NCBI GenBank assembly: GCA_023238725.1
Contig: CM041554.1
Span: 19,702,050 to 19,766,049 of the forward strand
DNA from: Scortum barcoo
Lineage: Eukaryota > Chordata > Actinopteri > Centrarchiformes > Terapontidae
DNA length: 64,000 nucleotides
Direction of reading: 5' to 3'
Every line of letters begins with the position of its first letter. The stretch's first letter is position 1. A model generated the notes under the pieces. It had not been told where the DNA came from. It saw nothing but the letters and a program-made list of their open reading frames with translations, and did not search any database. The position numbers were made by a program, and so were the translations under genes. Shown one piece after another: positions 1 through 15,960 of this stretch.

Positions 1-3000
1 GAGACGGAGAACGGTGGCTAATTTCAGTGCAAGTCTAGTGTAACATTAGCTGCTTTTATCAGGACAGAAGAAACAGACCATAGTTGTGTTAAGAAAATAA
101 GACAGTGAGTGGTTATTTCTACTGCTTACTGACATAGATGGTGGATAAAAATCACATATCCGTCTTGGAGGGATAGCTGCAATTACACCTTTTCAGCATC
201 TGGCAAAGAATATGTTAGATTAACCCAGATTTTAGTCCTTTTGAATGTTCTTTGGATACATTCACATTAAGGTTTTTGAGATTGGACACCTATCCAAAGT
301 GATTAAAGTGTAACTGGGGTCAGTATGATTCTGGGAAATGCAGGTAGTCTATTTTATTAATTTATGTTAAACAAATAATTGGCTATTACGCCACTAATAT
401 CATAATATTTGATATGCTCTTCTTTTTAGCATAAAAATATGAACTCTTCTGTTGTCCTTCCCATCAGGTTCCATTACTTGTACATCACTCTTAAAACATT
501 CTATACTTGTTGTAGCACAGCAAACCATGCAAGAACCCAAAATCAAAGTTTTTTTTACATATACATTACACTTAACAATGAAATTATAAATGGTTGTTTT
601 AGGAAGTGTATTATTGGCTTCACTTTAAATAAATAAAATAAATAAAGTAAATAATCCAAACTTCACAAATGGTGCTGAGTCTGAATCCTCCCCACTTTGT
701 TAAATCCACTTAATTATTACTTAACAATTTAGTTTTAGCTGTCCGCCGGTTCCTTGCCACTGTGTTTAATTGGGAACTCGTCTCAAGTGGATATTGATTC
801 ATAAAGTGGAGGAAACTGGATAACAGTAAGCAGTTCAGTAGAAGACTTTTTATATCCAACCAGCACATTGTCAAATGTATAATGTTCTCTGTGTCAAAAT
901 ATATATTTTTGTTAAATATAAATGAATTTAATAATTTTGATACTCAGTGGGCTGTGAAAGGTGCAGTGCAGTGTTTGAATATTTGAGTAAGGACTGTTTG
1001 GACTGTTACTAGAACTTGCCCAGGAGATCATTTCAGTAGAACACATCTTGTTACAGTATATGTGGCAAGGACTTGAATTAAGGAGCAATGAAACTGAAAA
1101 ACTCATGTGATTTTTGTTTTCTGTCCTTGAGCTGTTCTAATTTTCCTTTTACATTGTGTTTCCCCCAGCTCATTTCTCAGTCAGAGTTTTCTTCCCTCAG
1201 TTTCGGAAACAGCTCTGTTCAAACATCCCCCGAATATCCCCCCTGTAACAGTAGAATTTCAGTGTGAGCCACTCACCCAGAGAAATTTCATTGCTGTGGT
1301 AATTCCTTGTTTATTACTATCTATGAGCTTGTACTTTATCTGTGTTCTGCTGTTCCTGCTAGATTTAGAGGTAAAATCATAAACTGCACAGCTTGCACAG
1401 TCTTGCAGGGGTCCTGTGGCTGTAGTGGATGTGTGGTCAGGCAGGGTGTGATGATAGTGTAGATCCTAATTCTTATCCACACACACTGCAGTACTTCTGC
1501 CAGAGCACAAATCTCTTAACAATGCTAATGCTGCAAATTGATTTCCAATTTGTCTAAGCACCTGATAGAGGCTTAAAAGGTGGCTGCTCGTTTTAGCATG
1601 CCTGGATAACTAGCCAAGAGGTAACCTACCATTATCGAAATAAAGTGTTTGGCTACATTATTAATAGGACAGGGACATCTGTTGCATAGCTGCTGGGCAA
1701 AAGTATTTACTAAAGCAGAGAATTGGGTAATGGTCTACGCCTGCCTGCTTAATAAGTAAGCAAATGGGTGTTCTCTCTGCACCCAAAAGTAATCTGTGTC
1801 CTCTTGGCCCTGGGCCTAACTCTCTGTGCATGGTCACTGAAATCCTTTAAGTAGTTTTTGATGGGTTTTGCAAAGCAGCAGACATACAGACACCCCTTAG
1901 TACTGATGTCTTGTGATTGGAGTTTATGGCATACATTTGGAGTTAGACATTCACTGTCTCTACAAACCCATTATTCTACTTCTGTCTTCATTTTCTAAAA
2001 AGGGTGTTGGTGAATTGTCTCTTAAACCAGCTTGTTTAAGCGTATTTTGGTGGATATTATATTGGTAACCTGACAATTGTTAGGAAGTCAGTGACTGTTG
2101 ATAGAAACATTTGTTTCAATAGCAGCTCTGTTACAAAAGCCCTTTTTTGTGCTTTTAAATATGTTTTCACTTGACACAGGCAGACAACATGATAAGCAGT
2201 CAGATGTCAACTGAGTTTACATGTCATTTTCTCTCAATACTGTCCTGGCATTACAGCCATGGTTTGCTCTCATTGCTCATCCAGAACACTGCCAGTTTAT
2301 TTTAAGGTTCAGGCCATTCATGCAGCATCTCTGGTTTGCTTCAAAACAGGTTTTCTACTTCACTGGACTCTTCCATGCCACTCATGAAGCTGTATGACTC
2401 CACAGCTTAATTTATAGAGGAACACATCTCATCACGGAGGTGATGATGAGTGGACATGACAGGGATTTGGCAACTCATTTGGTCAGATGAAGGAAACTGA
2501 TGAGAAGCATAATATGTCAGTGTCCACTTTGTGCATTTAATGTTCTATCACAGCCTCTGAGAACTGTGGCAGACGCGTAGTTAGAATAGTAAGATAGCTG
2601 GTGTCTCGACCTGGTGCCTTAAACCAGCGGTGTAGACAGTGTGACAAGTAAGCTGGCCGTGTCTGTGATCAAGCTTGACAGACTAAACAAACCTCACATT
2701 GGCTTGATGAGGATGTGTGTGCTGTCAGTCTTAGACAGAGCCGCAGAGGAACGATGCAATATGTAACTGCAGGAAGGGAAATATATGCTTGAGCAGCTGA
2801 TGTACTATAGGGCCATACTTAACATTGATTTTGCAGAGAATATGGCTTGTTTTTGTCCACATATTGTTCTGATCGTAGATGGGGCAGTGAAAGTCATTAA
2901 GCAGTATGTTGCTCTTTCAGCATATGGGTTTACACTCACAGCTGAGGCTGTTGGATGGACTCCTAACTCATTCTCTTTCTCTCTCCCGTCCCTTCTGCTT

Positions 3001-4496
3001 CTTCATTCCCTCTAGCTACAAGTTATGTTTACCCACCCCCTTCGCAATTTTTCTTCTTCTCCTTCAGACTCTGACAAAAATATCTGTTGGACATCCTAAA
3101 GTCAACATCTTTTTATTTCTAGGTTAGACACAAAATATTGAACAAGCAGTGATCACTGATCAAATGCCGCCTACAATCATGTATTATGACCTAAATGGTG
3201 TCCCATACAGATCTTTAGAGTTGGACAACAACCCTCTACATAGTTTTCTGCATTTTTTTCCCCTATATTTTAAATAATGACAGAGGGAATGAAGACGTAA
3301 CCAGCCTTTGTGATTTTGACAAAGAATATGTGTACTTTGACTTGAGCTGTATGATAGCATGTTGTAAGTTGTCTATCTAAACTAGATGTTTTTCTCAAAT
3401 AGCTGCTGAGGTTTCTACCATTCCAAATATTTTATATATATTATTATGAAGTATTTGCTCAACATGTTAAAGATTTCTTTCCCCAGAAGATAGAGTTAAA
3501 TTTGTTGCTATGGCAGAATTAAGGCTATATTGAGACTATGATCAGAAAAGCTGAGTCACACAGAGCTTCAGCCTTGACTACAGGACAAATCAAAGAACAG
3601 CAAGAAAATGTTGAACCTACTTCTATTAGCTGAATAATCTTTTGAATAGACAGTGTTAAAGTGCTTATGATAACATCATGGTAAATGCATTTCATGTTTG
3701 TTTGGTTACTGTGTTTGTATACTGGATAGATTTTCTCAAATGATCTCAGACAGGGGAGTTAAAAGCAACATTTCCTTGTCATGAGTAGGTTTGTTTTATT
3801 ATGCATACTACAAATGCTACAGCCCTGGTACCAGTGAAGAAGTGATCAGTTTAGGAACAAGGAGGCCTGTAGGAGTATTACGTTGATTATTAAAATGTAC
3901 TTCTGACTATGAAATAAATGTCTCTGTGCTTTTACATAGAGCAGGGATTAGAATAAAAAAAGTAATTTGTACAATGGCTAAAAACTCAATTTCAGTCTAA
4001 TAGACGATGGAACCATCTTGTGTTTTGTTACAGTGCTAATGAATGTCATAGTATTTAACATTTTCTTCAGCACCGCCTTTATTTTGTTATGTGTTCTCTT
4101 GAACTGTAATTTTGAACTTTCTAATCTTAGTGGTAATGCATTTCTCAGCTGCTAATTTACTTCATTGTCAGTTTCTGTCAGCACGGCCCCAACAGCTGTT
4201 TAAGCAGAACTGGAAAGTATCACTTAATTTAAAAACCAGCAAATGTCTTTTTATATACCCCTAACAAAAGCATGTGCCAGGGCTTGTAATTTATGTCAAC
4301 TTAAGTTACACTTAACAACATCACTGGGTGGACAGTAAATACATTTTTGGAGAACATATTTACATATTTGAGTCATTTTTATGAAAATGGCTAAAACATT
4401 CATACGGCACATTGATTGGAAAAGTGACATTAAGCTTGAGTTAAACGGTTGTTAGGGAAACGAAGGCTGACATTGTGACATTGAGACTTGGGGAAA

Positions 4497-6251
<1,755 letters not shown>

Positions 6252-7167
6252 TATATAGAATACATAATGTTGCCTGACTGCTGGGAATTTTTTTCCTTGG
6301 ACCTCGAGTGGAAATTGTGTACAGTGTTGTGACGATCATTTAACAAGACTAGAGCTCGTCTACTCAAGCAGTGAAGGGGAAAGGCGGGTGGGGGTAATGT
6401 TGCCCCAGCACTGCCACATAGAATGGCCTCAATTATTCCATATTGTCATGACAGTTTGGCATGGCACGTGTTTAGTGTAACTGTTTCTGCCACTTTTTAT
6501 TAATAATGCATCTGTAGTTTCCAGCATCCATTATCCATCCTTTCTTTCACATAGGAGAGTGATGCTAGGTTGCTTTGACATATTAAGCTTCTGACATTTG
6601 AATTCTGTCAACATGAAGCGATACATTATCATTTAGACCTGCATGAAAAGGACATTCCTGGCCACTGCAGTGGATCCCCACCTCTCTCTTCACTTGTCTT
6701 TTTTTTGGTGTACCTCAATATAGCCCTCTTACTCTTTCGCATTTCTCTTACACTTTGCTTTCTTCATGCTGAATCCTCTTTTCTGGTTTCTTCATCTTTA
6801 CAGTCTTTCTCTTCCCGTTTGTGTGGCTTTCTCTCTCAACAGCTCACTCTTTCCCCGACTCTCGCTGTCTTTTTGCCTTGGGCATCTACAGTGAGTGGCA
6901 GAATTTTGCTTTATCCCTATTCCTCTGTGCCTGCATAGTTGCCTGTCATTTTAAACGCATTTTGAGTTGAGTTGAGTGGAGCTTGAACCATCTACCCTAC
7001 CTATTGGATACTATTATGTGAAAATGACAGAGAAACAACTGCATCCCAAGTTACCTCTAGTGGAACATTGGGCATTTTGCATTTGTGTGTGCAGGGCCAA
7101 ATTTTTATTAAATGATTTAGGTCAAGAATGTATTGGTGATTCTTTTTTTTTGTTTTTGTTTGTTTTA

Positions 7168-7188
7168 AAAAAAAAAAAAAAAAAAAAA
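7168..7188. repeat. Poly(A) tract
   Basis: An A homopolymer of about 20 nt follows a T/G-rich stretch; no retroelement body was recognised. Confidence 0.9.
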
Positions 7189-8260
7189 GGAAAACATGGT
7201 TCACAGACTTAATGTAAGACCAGTGTCATGGAACATGGAAAAGATTTAGTGTGCCCAAGGCTTCTCATATATTTACAGTCTCCATAATACACTGGTCTGT
7301 CAGTAATGGCCTGACAGGCAATGTTTCCTAGACCTGGCCCTTGATCTTTTGCTGGTGAATTCCAGGCTTTTTGATTGGCTTTGCTGACAGGTAGGTGAGA
7401 TGCATCCTTTTTTGTCTGCCACAGCTTAACGCTATTAAGACTGCCGTGGTCTGTCAATTTGACATTTGACGATGCTGTGAACTTTCCCCCGTTTTTACAG
7501 TTGGTTGGGTGAATGAACTTAACCCATGAGAAATATGCATGCAGCTTGTCTGAAGCTTTTGGTGCTGGATGATTTCACAGGCAAATATGGAAACCAAGGT
7601 CTCCACAAGTTCCTACATATGTATTTCTTCAAATTAATATTTAATTTTTTGCCTGTCTAATCTTTTCCCCTTTTTGTTGTACAGTCTGAGACACAATATG
7701 TTGTCATCACATAAAGCTGCAGTACCGATTTAAGTATGCAAATTGCTTTCCATCCTAAAAAGCCCTGTTTTTTTCCCCTCGGGATTACTTAATTCCTCCA
7801 AATATCATTTTGTGCACACATGGCAGATGTGATGCTTCAGAACAGTATAATTCATCTTGCTTTCTTGTTTTGAGATGGAGTGTTGTTGCTCCGAAAACAG
7901 TTAGGAAAATTTGTGCAGAAGTCCAAGTTTAAATTGAACCATTTAATTGATATTAATTAACTTCGGAAATTTAATTTTAACAATAGTTCAAGAGATTAAA
8001 TACTCTTTTTTGACTTTTAACATTTCTGTGTTCTAATGTAGAAAGGGATGCATGGTAACTCCCTATATGTGATTCTTATATTTTATACTCTTGTGTGAAT
8101 GTGTTTTGATTTTCTGTCTGTCCCACCCCCGCTGAGAAGCCATTACATTTATTTGCATTTTAGCATGAAAATGCATGAAATTTTATCTCTTAAAAATGTA
8201 CTTAATTTGATCAGACTGACCTTAGATTCCATGACTTTGTCCACAAAGAGGATTTCAAGC

Positions 8261-8302
8261 ACACAAAATTAAATTGTATTGATTTAAATACAATTTTGTG
8301 TG
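8261..8302. repeat. AT-rich inverted repeat (hairpin)
   Basis: Arms ACACAAAATTAAATTGTATT and AATACAATTTTGTGT, allowing a short gap, flank a small loop holding the candidate left TTAA of the piggyBac element. It can form a hairpin of about 15 pairs or more. Confidence 0.7.
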
Positions 8303-8472
8303 TTTTATTCAACTTTTGTACACTCTTGGTGTTCCCGGTCAAAAATGACATCGGTCATTAAGAAATTAATGGGAGAGATGACAATTAGTGTATAAAAGTG
8401 AGCTCAGGTACATCCTCATTTTTCAGATGGACACACGCACGCTTTGCACACACACATGCATGTCATGCACAT

Positions 8473-8504
8473 GTCTGCACACATGCACACACACACACAC
8501 ACAC
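8473..8504. repeat. (CA)n short tract
   Basis: An imperfect CA run lies inside the piggyBac element (...catgcacacacacacacacac). Confidence 0.8.
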
Positions 8505-8694
8505 TTTGGATTCCCTTTCAACTACTACTTGCGAACCTTTGCCCAGTAGAGTTTCTCTCTCCATGGGAGCAACACCTGTTGGCAGTTCTCACAGACAGCT
8601 GCAACGTAGTTTCAATAATACTGAAGTTTTCTCGTAGCTTTGGAATATAATGCTTTTATGAGGCCTTGCTCATGGTTCATTATGTGGCAGCACC

Positions 8695-8838
8695 ATGGCA
8701 GGCCGATATACAGTAAGTGAGGCTCTTGATTATATATTTGATCACCACACTGGTGAGGAGGAGAGAGGCCAGGAAACTGGCAGTGAGGATGGATTAGTGG
8801 AGGAAGTGTCAGAAGATGAAGATGACTATAATCCATGA
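8695..8838 (+). pseudogene. piggyBac transposase N-terminal fragment (47 codons)
   Basis: The ATG at 8695 opens a short frame, MAGRYTVSEALDYIFDHH followed by an acidic stretch (TGEEERG...VSEDEDDYNP) and TGA. A short xxEAL helix followed by acidic residues is typical of vertebrate piggyBac transposases. The catalytic DDD core is absent, so this is a remnant. Confidence 0.7.
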
Positions 8839-8883
8839 ATATAATCCAGAGCAAGATGTAACTAATGTGAAAAAAGCGTAACG

Positions 8884-8980
8884 TGCAATAAATGCAATGC
8901 ATATATTTGCAAGGTGCATGCAACATCTGCACATATTGTCCAACGTGCATGAGAAAAAACACCATTCAAGTTTGAGTTAA
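8884..8980 (+). pseudogene. piggyBac transposase C-terminal Cys-rich fragment
   Basis: One frame reads CNKCNAYICKVHAT, the next reads CNICTYCPTC. Together they resemble the C-terminal zinc-binding Cys/His cluster of piggyBac transposases split by a frameshift. It lies only about 45 bp after the N-terminal fragment, so roughly 500 catalytic codons were lost between them. Confidence 0.5.
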
Positions 8981-10179
8981 CCCACTCCACCAAATTTAGA
9001 AGAAAGATTTTGTATCAGTTTTCAGTTTTTTTCTTTTATCAGAAACAAAAACTGAGACTGATGAACATTGTGATGTCATGGTTCTTGTTAGTTGTTGTGG
9101 TAACTTCGGCTTTGAAAAAGACCACTCGACAACTTGCTGTTGCTCATATGAGCTTTATCTATAACTTGCAAAAGGCATTCTCTTGTACACCTGAGGCTTA
9201 CACTGCTCAAAATGTGAAACACGGAGGCAAAACAACGCGAGAGGGAAAACCCCGGGAAAAAGCATCTCTTACAAACCGGTACCCTGTAGCGGATTATAAG
9301 TTTTAAACCATGTTATAGTGCTCATATGACAACAGTTGTTCTTGAACCAGGAACACAGAAGGTGTTACTTTATGTGACTGTTTAAAATTTTAAATGGTTT
9401 CAAAACAAATATCGTTGGTAATTTTGACCCAAAGTAGTCTGTGATAAACAGTATTCTGTGTTTCATCTGATTATTTCTTAAAGTCAAAATAATCCAGAAA
9501 TTATGTTTTTTAGAACCTCGAATTCAAGATGTATAAGCTCAGATCAATAAGGCATACAGGCCATGAATAACAAATAGAAATTCAAAACTTGTAATGTTCA
9601 CAAGAATTTAAGTTGATTTAAAAAAAAAAAAAAATCTAACACAACAAATGGTGATAATATATGTATTTTTATAGTTTTTATGATGAGTCTTAATGGTATG
9701 GTCATTTTTGACCGGGAACACAAAATCGTTTAACATGAAATGAACACAACATGAGGGTTAATGTAGAGGTATTTATTATAGTCATTTAAAATAAAGAGAG
9801 ATATTAAGATAGTATGTGTCTTTTTCCACCTTCTTCTTTGAACATTGTAAAACATCTAATGAATTATCTTTTGCACAGATCACAGAAAGCACTTTTATTT
9901 CTTACTCTGATAAGAAATGGTCTTCTAGCCAGGGACACAAACATTCTTAAAAATGCGAAGAAAACCAGACTTGGAATCTGTTTTTTACAGCTGTGTTTGG
10001 CCAGAGACATACATTGGCTTGAAAGTGAGAGAGAGTGAATTGAATTTGAAATTATTAAGCAAACAAGTCATTTAAAAAAACACACAAAAAAAACCTCCTT
10101 TCAAAAAAGTATGCCCATTTTCTGCTTCTCTAGCATCAGTGCATTCAGCATACACTACAGATATTTTGTTATAACTTTA

Positions 10180-10495
10180 AACAGAATCCATTCCTCCATT
10201 ATCTACACCTTATATCCTCTTCAGGACCCAGGGGACTGGAGTCTGTCCAAGCACACATTCAGCGAGATGCAATGTACAGGACACAGGTCACCACTCTGTC
10301 ACAAGGATAACGAACAAAAACACAAACACAGACAAGCTCCTTCATACTCACGTTCATTCCTACGGCCAGTAGATATTTCCAGTTCACCTGATCTGCGTGT
10401 CTTTGAACTGTGCTAGAATGGAAGCACCTGAAGGAAACCCCAGCAGGCATGGAGGGAACAACCTCTGCCCACTAAGAAATCCCAGCCTAAATTTG
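10180..10495 (+). repeat. Teleost dispersed repeat (TCCATTATCTACACC family)
   Basis: The consecutive landmarks are ccattatctacacc, tatcctcttcaggaccc, actggagtctgtccaag, caggtcaccactctgtc, cactcacgttcattcctac, gatctgcgtgtctttg and aggaaaccccagcaggcatg. They appear in the same order in a very common teleost interspersed repeat, recalled as running from a TATCCTCTTCAGGGTCGC motif to GGAAACCCACGCAGGCACGGG. This copy is diverged with small deletions. I do not know its TE class for certain. Confidence 0.75.
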
Positions 10496-13400
10496 AACAT
10501 TATCTTCTATCTGGAAAACAAAGCTAACTGCTGGTGTTTGTAATCAGTCCATTGGTGGAGGGATTCATGGTAATGCAATATTGTTTATCATCCATTTATT
10601 GTGAAGAGAAAAGGTCCGTCTAGACCTCTTTACTCAAACCAGGTGCTTTTAGCAATGTATTTTATTCAGTGATTTATCACATTTAGCCTATAACATGAGA
10701 GCATTGCTGTCTGGGTACAAGGCAGTAATAGAGGACCCAGCTTTTTAACTGAGCCAATGCATCACAACGAGGGAAATAAAAACTAGAGCAAATATAATTA
10801 ACCAGCGTCTATGACAGTTGACCTTAGCGAGAGAGGCATATATATCCACTATATATCTACTCTTTCCATTTGTAGCATTAATCTTCAAAGGTACATCCAT
10901 ATACTGTTGCTCGAAAGACTGGAGTTTGCATCTGTTCACTAAATTTTTGAATTACATGGTAGGATAATCACAGCTGTATTTACTGTATAGTCAGCTTTAC
11001 TTGTGTTTTTAATGGCTGTTAACTTCTATATAGTTATTTTAAATTCTCTAAAGAGGGATGTTGTTGACTTTGCGCTTTGATTCTTCGTAATAGGAGGAAA
11101 GGTGAATCATTAAGGATGTCAAGAACATAATGAAGGATTTGACCAAAATCCTCTTTCTTTTGTGCAAAGTTTCCATCTTCTCTGAAAGGATCAGCAGAGA
11201 AGTAATTTTGCAGTTAGTCTTGTCCACAGACAATGAAAGTACTTTTGGTTCATCCTTCTATTGTTTATACCTGGATCCCACAATGAAATGGTTGAGGAAT
11301 GGTTTTAAATGTGTTAAGCAATAAATATATTAGGGAGGTATTTGCAGATTTGCAGAGTCCAGATCAATATGTCCTTCCCAGTAAGCATTTTCTAGATTTA
11401 TTGGAGGTCTGATACTGAATACGTGAGGCATACTTGGGCTCTGAGTCCTTGACTCCTACAGATTACTGAGGCCACACAGTCAGTCTCATCAGTTTAGTGC
11501 CTCCCCCACCTGGGTACACTCTGCAGGTTAATTACTGAAGCTTGCTTTTTGTAGGCCTCATCAAAAAAGAGCAGGTAAAACTGGAGCGATTCAGTTGGAT
11601 AGCCACGTCAGCCTATTCCTCGGTATCTTTCAATGCTCCAAATTGCTTCACATGCAGTAGGTTGCATTCAGAAGAAGTACACATCACAGTAAATGTGTCT
11701 GCCTGATACTGGCTATCTGAAGCCTTAAATGGAAACGGTTATTCCCTTTCTGAACACATTAGGCTTGTTATGTGGACTTTATAACAGATTGGAAAGGCTT
11801 GGATTATAGATTTTCTGACAGAGATGTTGTGATTTGCTCCCCAATCTGATCAGAGTCATAAAATATTATGTATAATCTGCTTGCATCAAGTCCTGATCTG
11901 ACCCAACTCCTACATTATACAGCTGTACAGAATAAAGTGAAATTAGTAAAGCCTGTCCAATGAAGAGATGTCTGGCAGCAGGATGCTCTTCCACAAGGAA
12001 AAACTGCTTTGGTATTAGAAATTGTTGTTGTATCTGCTGTGCCTATGTGTAGAGAACTAGGCCCAACTAAAACAGAAATAATACCCCACATGTCCTCTGA
12101 TTTACAGTAAACACAAAATGTAAACTGTTTTACAATGTGTGTCACCAAGTTCCTCAAATAGTTTTAGTTCATTAATAATCAAATATTGTCCAGTGAATAT
12201 AATAGTTTAGATTCATTTACACAAGCTGCTCTTGGTCTCCATTAGATGTCATATCTATGAATTTTCTTATTAAAAAAAAAAAAAATCTCCTGGCGACAAG
12301 TACCTATATGAAGAGTTACTTTGGCTTACCAGATAACATGTGGATGTTGTATCTCTTCAGCGTTGTATCTATGTAAACATAAAATGGGGGGGGGGAGTAA
12401 TTTTCCATCACAAATGGGTCATGTTTACATGGTTTTCTTCATTTTTGATGGAGATATTACTTTGATCCACTCACAGTAACAATTCACATTGTGTGTAAGA
12501 TAAGGTTTCACGCTTTGGTCATGAATATATATACACATCTATATAGCAAAATACTGGGCTTCTATTACATTCCTGGTGGACATCATACAGCTTCACTTTG
12601 TAAAACTGCAACATTGCAGATTTCATTTTTATTTACATGCAAACAGTCTGCTGAGTTTGAAAAACCAAAGTTCCATCTGTAGTAGTTTCTGCAGCATCCC
12701 CTTTAAATCTCACTATAAAACCAGCTTTTGAAAATAATTTTATTTTTCTTTGTTCCTTAAATTAAACTGGCAATTAATGTGTTATGTTCGTCTCTGGGTC
12801 TTTTCTGGTCTTACTGAGTTGTTGACATTTGACAAGTGTAGTTGTTGTTGCATAAACACTAACAACAGAATGTGTAGGTTTCATCTGTAGCATTGCTTGA
12901 AGTACTGTTTCTCACTCTATAACAAATTTAAGTATTGAAGCAGTGCTGGCATGGAGAGTCAGTTTCAGAAAAGTAATTTATATAGCAATAAGGGCAGAAA
13001 GTCTACTTTCATCCATCTTCTTAAATTAAGGATTTAATTCTTAGATCTGTTTAAGTATAAATATAAATTCAACACCTTTGCCTTTAGGACTGTTACTTGA
13101 ACAAAACTAGGTATTTGACAGTAGATTGGGTTCTTGGAATTTGTAAACGGTATTTGTCACAAATTTATGACACTTATAAAACTATTAGGTAATTAATGAA
13201 ATAACTTAAGTGTTCAGACTGTGCCTAGCAAAAGGTATATTACAAATTGCGTTATTGACACTTTTCTTACTTTTCACAATATACGGATGCACATCAGCTC
13301 CTTCAAGGGGCTTTGATTTGGTGTGCATCAAGTGTGTTTTTTTTTTTTTTTTTTTAATTGGCTAAAAAAATATTTATTAAATCAAATATAATGAAAGACC

Positions 13401-15456
13401 AAACCAAGTTGAGCACCCATCAGTTAGCAAACACTCTGTAAATTATAATATTTTATTTAAAAAATATATGTTTTGAGGGGAAATGTTTTTTTTCAGTTTG
13501 GCACATCTTATCCACTATACAGATATGAAATAGTACATATTACAATACAAAATGGGAAGAGAAAAGCATTCATTTTGCACAAAGAGTTTGGGTAAGAGAA
13601 AGGGGATTGGTTCACTTGTTTTTTCTTTTTTTTATTTTTAGGCAGGGTGGGGATCAGGGCTAGAGGATGACAAGAGGAAACAAAAACAGTTTACAAATAG
13701 CCAGAGTGCAAAGGGATGCATATTTCTACAAATTTTGTGGATTTTCAGTCACTTAGTACAACCGTAGTCTTAAACAGTGAAATGTTATATGATTGACAGA
13801 ACTTCATAGGAATTCCACATACATCCCCATTCTTGGTGTTATCAAAAACGAGGTCTCTCCATAATGCTTGCTGAATGACATTAAGAAATATTCAACTCAA
13901 ATTTGACTTTTGAACATGCAAGACAGATTAGAAGGGCAATAGTAAAAGCAGTGCGTAGCTGGAAGAAAACAAAATCAGAAACAAGGTGAAAGTGCTCGGC
14001 TTTGGAAATCGGTGAATGCAGTGTTTTCATTGAATTCAGATGTTAAGTGTAACATTTTTTGGTTTACACAAACACTTTCTTAGATGTTGTATGCACCGCA
14101 TGATCATGTGCAGAGAGACATTGACACAAGCATTCTTTTAGATGGTTGAAGCCAAATTTTGACCCTCTATAAAGAGACAAAGCCACAAATGGTACCTCCT
14201 GGCTACCTCTAGAGGGCACCAGCCAATGACCTGCATCCTAATTGCTCATAACCAGACATCTTGTGTCAAGGTGCTGGACTGTCAGAGGCATCTTGCCATT
14301 GTAATAGCTGACTTTGTTAAGCATAGCCAATAGTTTAACTGTCAAGAAAATACCATACAGCGATCTCTAGTGTTAATAATTTTAGTTGAAATTTTCACTG
14401 TTCCAAAATTACATAGCTCATCTGTTGATGTTTTAGTGAAAATGTTGCAGCTGTGTGGTCAGAGTGCACTTGAAGCCCCAGATGCTCTCAGTCAGTATTT
14501 ATCATACCATTCTCTGCTACCTTTACTTGGCCAGAAGGATTGGTTAGTTTTGGTTTCAGTAAACTAAGACAGCCCCATAGTTGCCCATCTCCATCGTCCC
14601 ATCAATTCCTCTCAATCCCTCTCTCTTTCACCCTGCCCCCACTACCAAACTGAACACAAAGAAGTGCGGAGCTGCGGCAGCAGCTTTAGTCTGATGCTAA
14701 TGCACACCCTCTCCCTGCTGCATACAAATGCGTCCTGACCCAGGCTCGCTGTTTGCTTATCACTGGATCTCCATTTGCTTTCAGGGTATTGACCGCAGTT
14801 TAACTTGACACTTGTGACTGCTAACCAAGAAACTGATACAATATTTATTATTCACCGTGACCCTATTTTTAAGACTGTAAATGACAGGTCTGCATTCCTA
14901 ACAAGAACAGTGTTTTAAAGTAAAAGGATCAATGGCGTTTTTGAGCGGTGCATAGGATGATTCTACTAGAACTATTTTTGAGTGGCTGAACACGCTAAAT
15001 GTTGCTGGATCACTGGTGTGGGTGACAGAATATTAGATTTTTTTTGCCTTGCCTTAATTGGTTCAATCTTGAGCCTGTCAGTCCTGATTAGTGTGTAAGC
15101 AGTAAAGAGCCTGTGCTACTGGGAAAGGTTTTATTTTCAGAGTGAAATGCTCTTCTGTCTGGCATTTGCGCTGTTCATTACCCTTTTACTTGCTACCGTC
15201 ACACTTCACACTAGCTCGTCTGTTTATTGATCGTTGTATATAATGGCAAATCAGCAAACTGTATTCACTAGGTTATGGTGTTGGAAATATCATGGTCACA
15301 GTGTGTATGGTATTTGGGAGCAAGAGAATCCATGTACAGGTCTTGTACATTTCAAGGTCTAATACTTTGTTCTTGATGTCCAAAGTGAAGAGGGCATCCA
15401 TGTGTTTTTGCTAAGCAGTGTATTATATTGGAGATTAACCACAGATGAACAGTGCT

Positions 15457-15796
15457 TAGTGTTTCCCACAGGTTGAGAATTTATTTGTGGCAGTTGGCCC
15501 TCGTGGGTGGGAGCTCCAACATCCAACAACTGGAGAGTCGGCTGCAAAACAGCATTGCATGTATGAGCTGATTAAAACATCTGATTAAAGAGGTCATTTT
15601 TGCAGTATATTTAACTAAACAATAAATTGACAATTTCGGCAGTCTTTTCATTTGGTACACTCTTGTCGTTGCATTTCAACACAGAAGAAATTTTGGAAGA
15701 AATCCGAATATCCAAAAGCAAAAGATAATCCGTTTTTGGCTAAGGACATCTGTTTTTTTGGGGTTGTGCCGCCCAAATAAATTCTGGAAACACTGA
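15457..15796. mobile_element. Non-autonomous hAT-like element (MITE), about 340 bp
   Basis: The left end reads AGTGTTTCCCACAGG then GAGAATTTATTTGTGG. The right end, reversed, reads CAGTGTTTCC then AGAATTTATTTGGGCGG. These imperfect terminal inverted repeats and the CAGTG tips suit hAT-type MITEs. No ORF is present. Flanking 8-bp target duplications are not clear (acagtgct against agagcctt). Confidence 0.55.
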
Positions 15797-15960
15797 GAGC
15801 CTTTTGATCTGATGGGAGGTTAAAGACTTGCCTAATTAACTGATTAACTGTCTGATTTGGTAAAAGTATTATCAGGAGTGTATACTGAATAGAACTTAAG
15901 GGCTCGTCTCTCCTCATAAGAGGATTTCTTTTCATTTGTACCATAACAACAAAAATGACA

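Larger units (their letters stand above)
8284..9761 (+). mobile_element. piggyBac-like element, internally deleted
   Basis: The right end is clear: the terminal CCCTCATGTTGTG (read inward on the minus strand) abuts TTAA at 9758-9761, the piggyBac target. Inverted repeats GTTCCCGGTCAAAAATGAC occur at 8331-8349 and, reversed, at about 9699-9717. The left border is less sure; a TTAA at 8284-8287 lies at the expected distance but the adjacent tip is eroded. A TATA-like TATAAAAG at 8391-8398 precedes the transposase start. At about 1.48 kb it is short of the usual 2.3-3 kb because most of the transposase is missing. Confidence 0.8.
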
